DNA from: Ophiodon elongatus
Taxonomy: Eukaryota; Chordata; Actinopteri; Perciformes; Hexagrammidae
Direction of reading: 5' to 3'
NCBI GenBank assembly: GCA_016806645.1
Contig: JACSYO010000717.1
Location: forward strand, 62,501-126,500
Length of the DNA: 64,000 nucleotides
Below the pieces are notes generated by a model. It searched no databases and was not told the DNA's origin. It saw only the letters and a list, made by a program, of their open reading frames with translations. Position 1 is the first letter of the stretch. Each line of letters opens with the position of its first letter. Below, piece by piece: positions 58,797 through 64,000 of the stretch. The translations under genes were made by a program, and so were the position numbers.

Positions 58797-60505
58797 CACG
58801 GCTAATCTTGCATACTACTGGACCCATCAGCCTTTTTTGTGTGCAAGTTTTTTGACTGACTCTTTGCTCAATGACCTCTTGTGGTTACAGCGATCAACAC
58901 TCTTTGAAAAACTTATTTTATGGCTTTTTATCGGTCATTGAGTGCTGACTCCTCCCTCCTCTTAAACGGCCGGTAAGAGCGATCCACACCTGATTCAGGA
59001 GCATTTCCGGCACTCGGCTAGGCTAAGAACCAGCCTTACCTAGTCTGTTGCAGGCCACATTTTGGCCTTTGTTGCTGTTTAAAAACTGACATCCATAGAA
59101 AAGTTTGATCTCATTTTGAACCAGAGCCTCTGCAGATTAATTACCTCCCTGATATGTTAAGATCCACTGAAGTTAGGAACGATACGACACGAATAAGTCC
59201 TTGTTTTTCTACAGAGTGCACTTTTCTAGTTTCAATTTGAGATTGCGTCAAACGCGATCGAAATTGACCAAATTACCGAACTAACAAAAAAGCAAAAAAC
59301 TGCAGGTGACACCAAACCACACAAACAGAAGCAACAATCACAGCCTTACCGTTGGTTTGAGGCTCCAGCTCATTAAAACGGCCTCTGATGAGTCATTCAC
59401 ATGCCAAGAAGTTCCCCACCGAGTTTTTAAACCCGCAACTCTCCCGCTGGCTTTTACGACCAACCGAGCTGCTGATACCTGAAGGATTCAGCAGTTCCCA
59501 GATTTTACGGACGGAAATTGAATCTCCAGTGTGTCCTAATGTAAAGCAAAGTGTAAAGTAAGGGATATCTGCGGCCACTTGTTCGGCTCTCGGAGAAGGA
59601 TTACCGAGGAGACCAGGTGAAGGATTTCATATCATAGGTTTGACAGCGACGGCCTCAGCAGTCTTCAGTGGCAAGCTAAGCAGTATTAGTGGAGGTTATA
59701 TACATTCCTTCAAAACGGGAAGAATAAGCTTCTTTTTTTTATTTAGTGCCAGGAAGTGCAGAGGGAACTGAATATTGTCAAATCTGATAATTCACTTCAT
59801 TTTCATATCTAGTAGAGACATAAACTTGCTTTGAAGTCATATCTGATTTCCCTGTTATGTAACCACAACGAATAATCTGTAGATTGTAAAAATGGCTAAA
59901 AATAACAACGTATTGTGTCTTTTTTTCCGCTTTTACAGGCAGTGAAATGCAATGGCTTTTGTAAAAGAAAAAAATTGCCACAGTTTCAATGCCCTGTGCT
60001 GTTCAGTAGCGTATGAGCCATTATTTCTGAACACTCAAACTATACTGTAATTTACTGCAGGGCACAGATCTGAATGCACACTAAAAACATGAATAATAGA
60101 AATTTGTATTATGAGTGGTTTTCTGCCAAGCAGAATGTAATAAATGTTTCATTGATATATTTTTTTGATGAAGTTCACGGCCTTAATTGTGTCATCCATA
60201 ATATATGTACTGTATGTATAAAAACACTGTTGATACACACTGAATTCCGACAGACTTGCAGCAACAAAACACATTAATATTGATTCAACCCTAAAGGCTT
60301 GGGAATTTGTGTAAACTGTGGACCAAGGTGTGAATTTACCCGCGAATCATTTCAACGTAAAAGCTCAATAACAACTGCTATCGACAGAAACACGTGTGTT
60401 ATGCAGGTAGCTGCATACCGTTTGTGCAGTATGATGAAATGTACTTGTTTAAAGACCTCTTGTCTTGTTAACACTTTCACGTCCCCTGTCTCGCTCCCTG
60501 CACAG

Positions 60506-60693
60506 AACCAGAACTGGACGTACCCGGGACCCTGGACTCTGTAGCCCGGCAGGTCAATGAGACCGTCCGCCGCCGCCGAGATGCCGGCGAGGACGACTAC
60601 AACATTGAAATCCTTCTGGGAGTCGACGACTCGGTGGTTCGGTTTCACGGCAAGGAGCACGTGCAGAACTACCTCCTCACGCTCATGAATATC
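60506..60693 (+). CDS. adamts3: ADAMTS3-like, exon 5 (prodomain end, furin site, metalloprotease start)
   Basis: This 188-nt exon completes Glu214 and encodes residues 215-276. It follows CCCTGCACAG and ends ATC before GTAAGT; phase runs 1 to 0. It contains the sequon Asn231-Glu-Thr, then Arg235-238 (RRRR), the proprotein-convertase site that releases the mature enzyme, then DAGEDDYNIEILLGVDDSV and HGKEHVQNYLLTLMNI, the start of the reprolysin metalloprotease domain. The human ADAMTS3 counterpart (RRRRHAGENDYNIEVLLGVDDSV) is almost the same, while ADAMTS2 has RRRARRHAADDDYNIE. The zinc-binding HExxHxxGxxH motif would be in later exons outside the window. A stop in the frame used by a longer open frame at 60299-60544 shows the spliced frame is the real one. 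Confidence 0.96.
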
Positions 60694-63600
60694 GTAAGTC
60701 ACCGCCACACGTTTTTGTCACTAGTTTGAATACTCGTGCTGCAGTTTAATGCACTTTGAACCTGAGTTGTGTTGATGCATTGGACAGAATCTAACACGCA
60801 TCAGTAGGTAATGAAAATGTCTTCGTCGAAGAGCGCTGAACTGTAGGTCGATACCAGATCATGTTTGTATAAAACTGTGATTTTATTGGGCATGTTAGGC
60901 TGTATTAATATCAGTGTAAGGAGCTGTTTAGGAAAAGAAATGTGGGACTCCATCTATAGAGAGCCATAATACTCTCCTCACTTCCTGTTTGGCATCTGTT
61001 CCACTGTCTTTCTCCTCGAGCATCAGTCTTCATGAAAAAGTAAATGTCTTCCTGAGGATCACTCTCCATATTCTAAAGTAAATGATCATCTACTAGAAAG
61101 CTTTCTTTGAGGAGTTGAGGAGTTTTTTTTTTTTTTACATCCTTGAACAACAATTATTTTCCCATAAACGTATACGAGCACAGCAACACGAATACTTACA
61201 TCATCATAACTCAGTTTCCTCCATATATGCATGATATCCACCAACACTCTTCTAATGCTACGATGACTACGTCCACTTCTTCTATACAGTCTTTGCCTTT
61301 GACCACCAAACTCTCGTCTGAGTCCAGGTTTGAAGAAATTCCCTCCAGGTGTTTAAAGTTTTAGATACCAAATCCCAGCATGGATTTTTTTCTATGGTGT
61401 TCCTCGACGTCTTGGTGTCTTAGTGTGGTAGTTTGGAGGGATTCTTATCTATTCTGAAGCAAACTAAATTTGGCATCAGATTTGTGTAATAAATGGTATT
61501 GACCAACAATTGCTCCAACAACTTAAGTGAGCATGAGAATGGCCATCAAAATGTTCTCAACCTTTTTACACTCTAAACCCTCAACATTTGAATCGGCTCC
61601 AAACCAAAACACAAAGTTTATTACAGATTTATGACTAGTAATACTAGACAGACAATCCTGACCCTGAGACTGCATCTCACATTTATCTTCAGGGTCCCAG
61701 CTTTCAGATTATGTATACAACAACTATGTATCATATTCATATGCAACCTCCTCCTTAAAAAACCCTGCAGACCCCTTAAAACAAGGGTCACTGGGGTTTC
61801 AACATGAAACAGCAACTGAACTGCAGTGTTTCCAGTTCTCGTGTCTTCTGAGAGCTGAGTCAGTTTTAGTAAGTGCTCGGATCTGTTTCTCAAGGCCAGA
61901 AACAATACACAGGAGGTTACACAGCCCTCTAATCTGCTTTAACAATCACATACTGATTCTAGCTGGTCATGATCTGAATATACGAGCAGCCGGCGTTAAC
62001 AACAGCCTCTCTCCTGTGAGTCCTCTGCTGTGGCTCGGCGTTAAATCAACAGATCTGGGAGGATCACAGACCGCAAACACAGCTGGTGCGCCGTTGTCCA
62101 CCCCGGGACACCGAGAAATGATGCCCTCCGTTCAAACACAAACGGAGCGTGCCATTAAAACCATGCAGGGATTATCCAGCCTCTGTTTTTCGACGTAGTT
62201 GCACCTCGTCGAGGTCATTGAACCGAGATGCTTTTAGTTGCCGCTTGGCAATGGATTCAGACGGTCACGTGCTCCGGGGGACGCAGGTTAGACGATGTCA
62301 CCAAGAAAAGCCTCGCGCGACCACTCGCTTGCATGGCGGGGGCCTTCGATGAGACGTTTCACAGAAATCTTTCATCCAACGGTTTTCGCACTTTCTGTAG
62401 AGAAGGACGGGAGCTGCTGTTCCTGCTGGTGATCAAAGCCTCCCTGAAGTTACCGGGGACGGGTTGAAGATGAATGTGCGACCACGCCTACACTCAACGA
62501 ATAGCGTATCTTTATACCGTTGATGACACGTTGTGGGCGAGAAGTATCAGACCTGAAACGTGGAAGCGGCAGGCCGGCGACATCAATGCATGACGCCGCT
62601 GTGTATTAGACGGTGTGCTCCCATAGATTTCCATCAGGGTGATATCGAGTGTGTCGCAGCGTCAGCGGCGCTATCTGAGCACCGGCTCTATCTCTGATTA
62701 CTTGTCAAGCATTTCCTGTGAAGGCATCGTCCCAGAAATATATATATATTTTTGTAAACCCTTTTCAGCCAGCACTGCTGAAAGATAATCCTTTCAAATG
62801 CATATGCTCAGAAGCATTGATTGCGTAATGTTGTTTACGCTCTTCCTCCGCAGTCCTTTTCCCTTTTGTCTGCATTGTGCCCTTCTGAGAATGTGAGAAA
62901 ACACAGGATTGTTTTAATTCATCGAGCATAATAATTGCATATCTTATGTGTTGAGTTCTAGAAAGTAAGTTTAAAAGTGGAACTGTTTGAATCATAATAC
63001 TGGACCCTGACTGGTCTGGTTCAGAAAGTCGGGGTTGTAGGGTTTCAGTCGATTTGATTGTCGATAGAAACCAATCAGAGCCTCATCAGTCATGATCTTC
63101 TTGGGTTAAACAGTTTGTCTGTCCAATTCTCTGAGACGCATCATAATTGTATTACTTCATTGTTATACAACATATGATATCTTTGCATTAGTTACCACAG
63201 AAGCCCATATCTGCCAGGAAAAGAAAACACTGAATGAAAAGTTTCAGTTTTGTATTGTTTTGTTATTTCTTTACTTTATCGATTCTTTTATTTTCCTGGC
63301 ATGAATGGGCCTCGTTTTCAAAATAGCCTCCCAGGGGGTTGAAGGCTGAGAATGAACCTTAATGTCTCTTCTTTGTGTCCCACTGAAGACGTCCGTTGCT
63401 TCTCATTCCACATCTCTGTCTCCCATTGTTTCCTGTCCTCTCCCTTCAGTCACTATCGACTGTAGTAAAGGCCTTGAATGGCCCAGAAATCCGAATTAAC
63501 GATTGGCTTAATTCACTCTCCGCTCTTTTATTTCTTTACATATGTCAATTGTTCTCATTACTAACTCACCAGATATTCTTCAAGGAGGACTCCTTGGCCT

Positions 63601-64000
63601 CACTCAGGCAACAAAACTAGTAGGTTGGGTTCAAATAAGTATTTTTGTGATGCAACCTCAGTTACCTGAGTAAGTTAAGTATGTTACATAAAGGACTCTC
63701 CTCGACCAAAATCATTTTTTGTCAACTAACACTTACAATTTTGTCCGCTTGATTAGTTGATTGAATCGACAGAACTGTAAAACAGAGTTCCTCCACAAAG
63801 AATCACACAAACGCACCACTTTAAGTCTCGTGCTTACAAGAGATTTGCTCTTAAGTTTCTTGGAAATAAGTCATTCAGCATTTTTAAAAGCTTAAAAAAA
63901 TGACCAATCGACTAAATAAACCTTAGTCGACTAAGACCAAGTCGACTTTTGTACTAAAAGGAGGTAGTCCCAGTTACGTAACTTCAAATAAGTCAACATT
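60694..64000 (+). other. Intron 5, incomplete at the right edge
   Basis: The intron starts GTAAGT. The next expected exon should begin with codons for VNEIYHDES or similar, and no such sequence was seen through 64000. It contains a T-run at 61122-61136, a short TA run near 62742 and the family B repeat at 63690-63965. The rest looks like ordinary intron sequence. Confidence 0.8.
63690..63965 (-). repeat. Interspersed repeat family B, minus-strand copy
   Basis: Read on the minus strand it contains TTAGTCGACTAAGG, TATTTCCAAGAAACTTAAGAG, TTAAAGTGGTGCGTTTGTGTG and ATTCTTTGTGGAGGAACTC, in the same order as 27920-28290. The copies are about 36 kb apart and inverted relative to each other. Confidence 0.65.

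Noticed and set aside
60299..60544. An 81-codon frame overlapping exon 5
   Set aside because: It reads the exon in the wrong frame and hits TAG at 60542; the spliced frame gives the conserved ADAMTS sequence.

Overview
The window looks like teleost fish (probably percomorph) nuclear DNA. It carries sparse, spliced coding exons with vertebrate GT/AG junctions inside very large introns, many CA/TG, TA, AG and AAAT-type microsatellites, repeated tRNA-derived SINE-like elements with RNA polymerase III box B motifs, and several interspersed repeats of the kind that fill fish introns. No bacterial or viral gene organisation is visible. The lineage call rests on repeat character and protein similarity and is an inference.

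One gene explains all convincing coding sequence: the 5' part of a plus-strand procollagen N-proteinase of the ADAMTS2/3/14 clade, best matched to ADAMTS3. Five exons join in frame: 1876-1935 (signal peptide), 2374-2395 (a 22-nt microexon), 7704-8104 and 30365-30521 (prodomain), and 60506-60693 (end of prodomain, RRRR furin site and start of the metalloprotease domain). Together they give 828 nt, exactly 276 codons, with junction phases 0, 1, 0, 1, 0. The gene continues beyond the right edge, so the zinc site, disintegrin-like, thrombospondin, Cys-rich, spacer and PLAC regions are not in the window. The family secretes an enzyme that removes N-propeptides from fibrillar procollagens; ADAMTS3 also processes VEGF-C with CCBE1.

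Region by region: 1-1875 is 5' flank and probable 5' UTR, with a GC box, a perfect CRE palindrome and a long poly-A tract. Introns 1 to 4 are 438, 5308, 22260 and 29984 bp; intron 5 is open at the right edge. The introns hold SINE-like copies, an inverted pair of a roughly 200-bp repeat (11.9 and 33.0 kb), a second inverted pair carrying TTAGTCGACTAA-like cores (28 and 63.8 kb), a TIR element with a perfect 8-bp target-site duplication (47.7-48.3 kb), a Tc1/mariner transposase remnant (37.7-37.9 kb), and minisatellites with 5, 14, 15, 27, about 33 and 38 bp units. The 27-bp array starts within ten bases of the exon 4 splice donor and stays open in the exon 4 frame.

I found no second gene, no RNA gene I would defend, and no unrecognised multi-gene system. 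The long open frames outside the five exons are almost all artefacts of stop-free tandem repeats. The most useful observations are the microexon, the repeat array fused to exon 4, the dated-by-TSD transposon, and several sequences likely to form unusual DNA structure.
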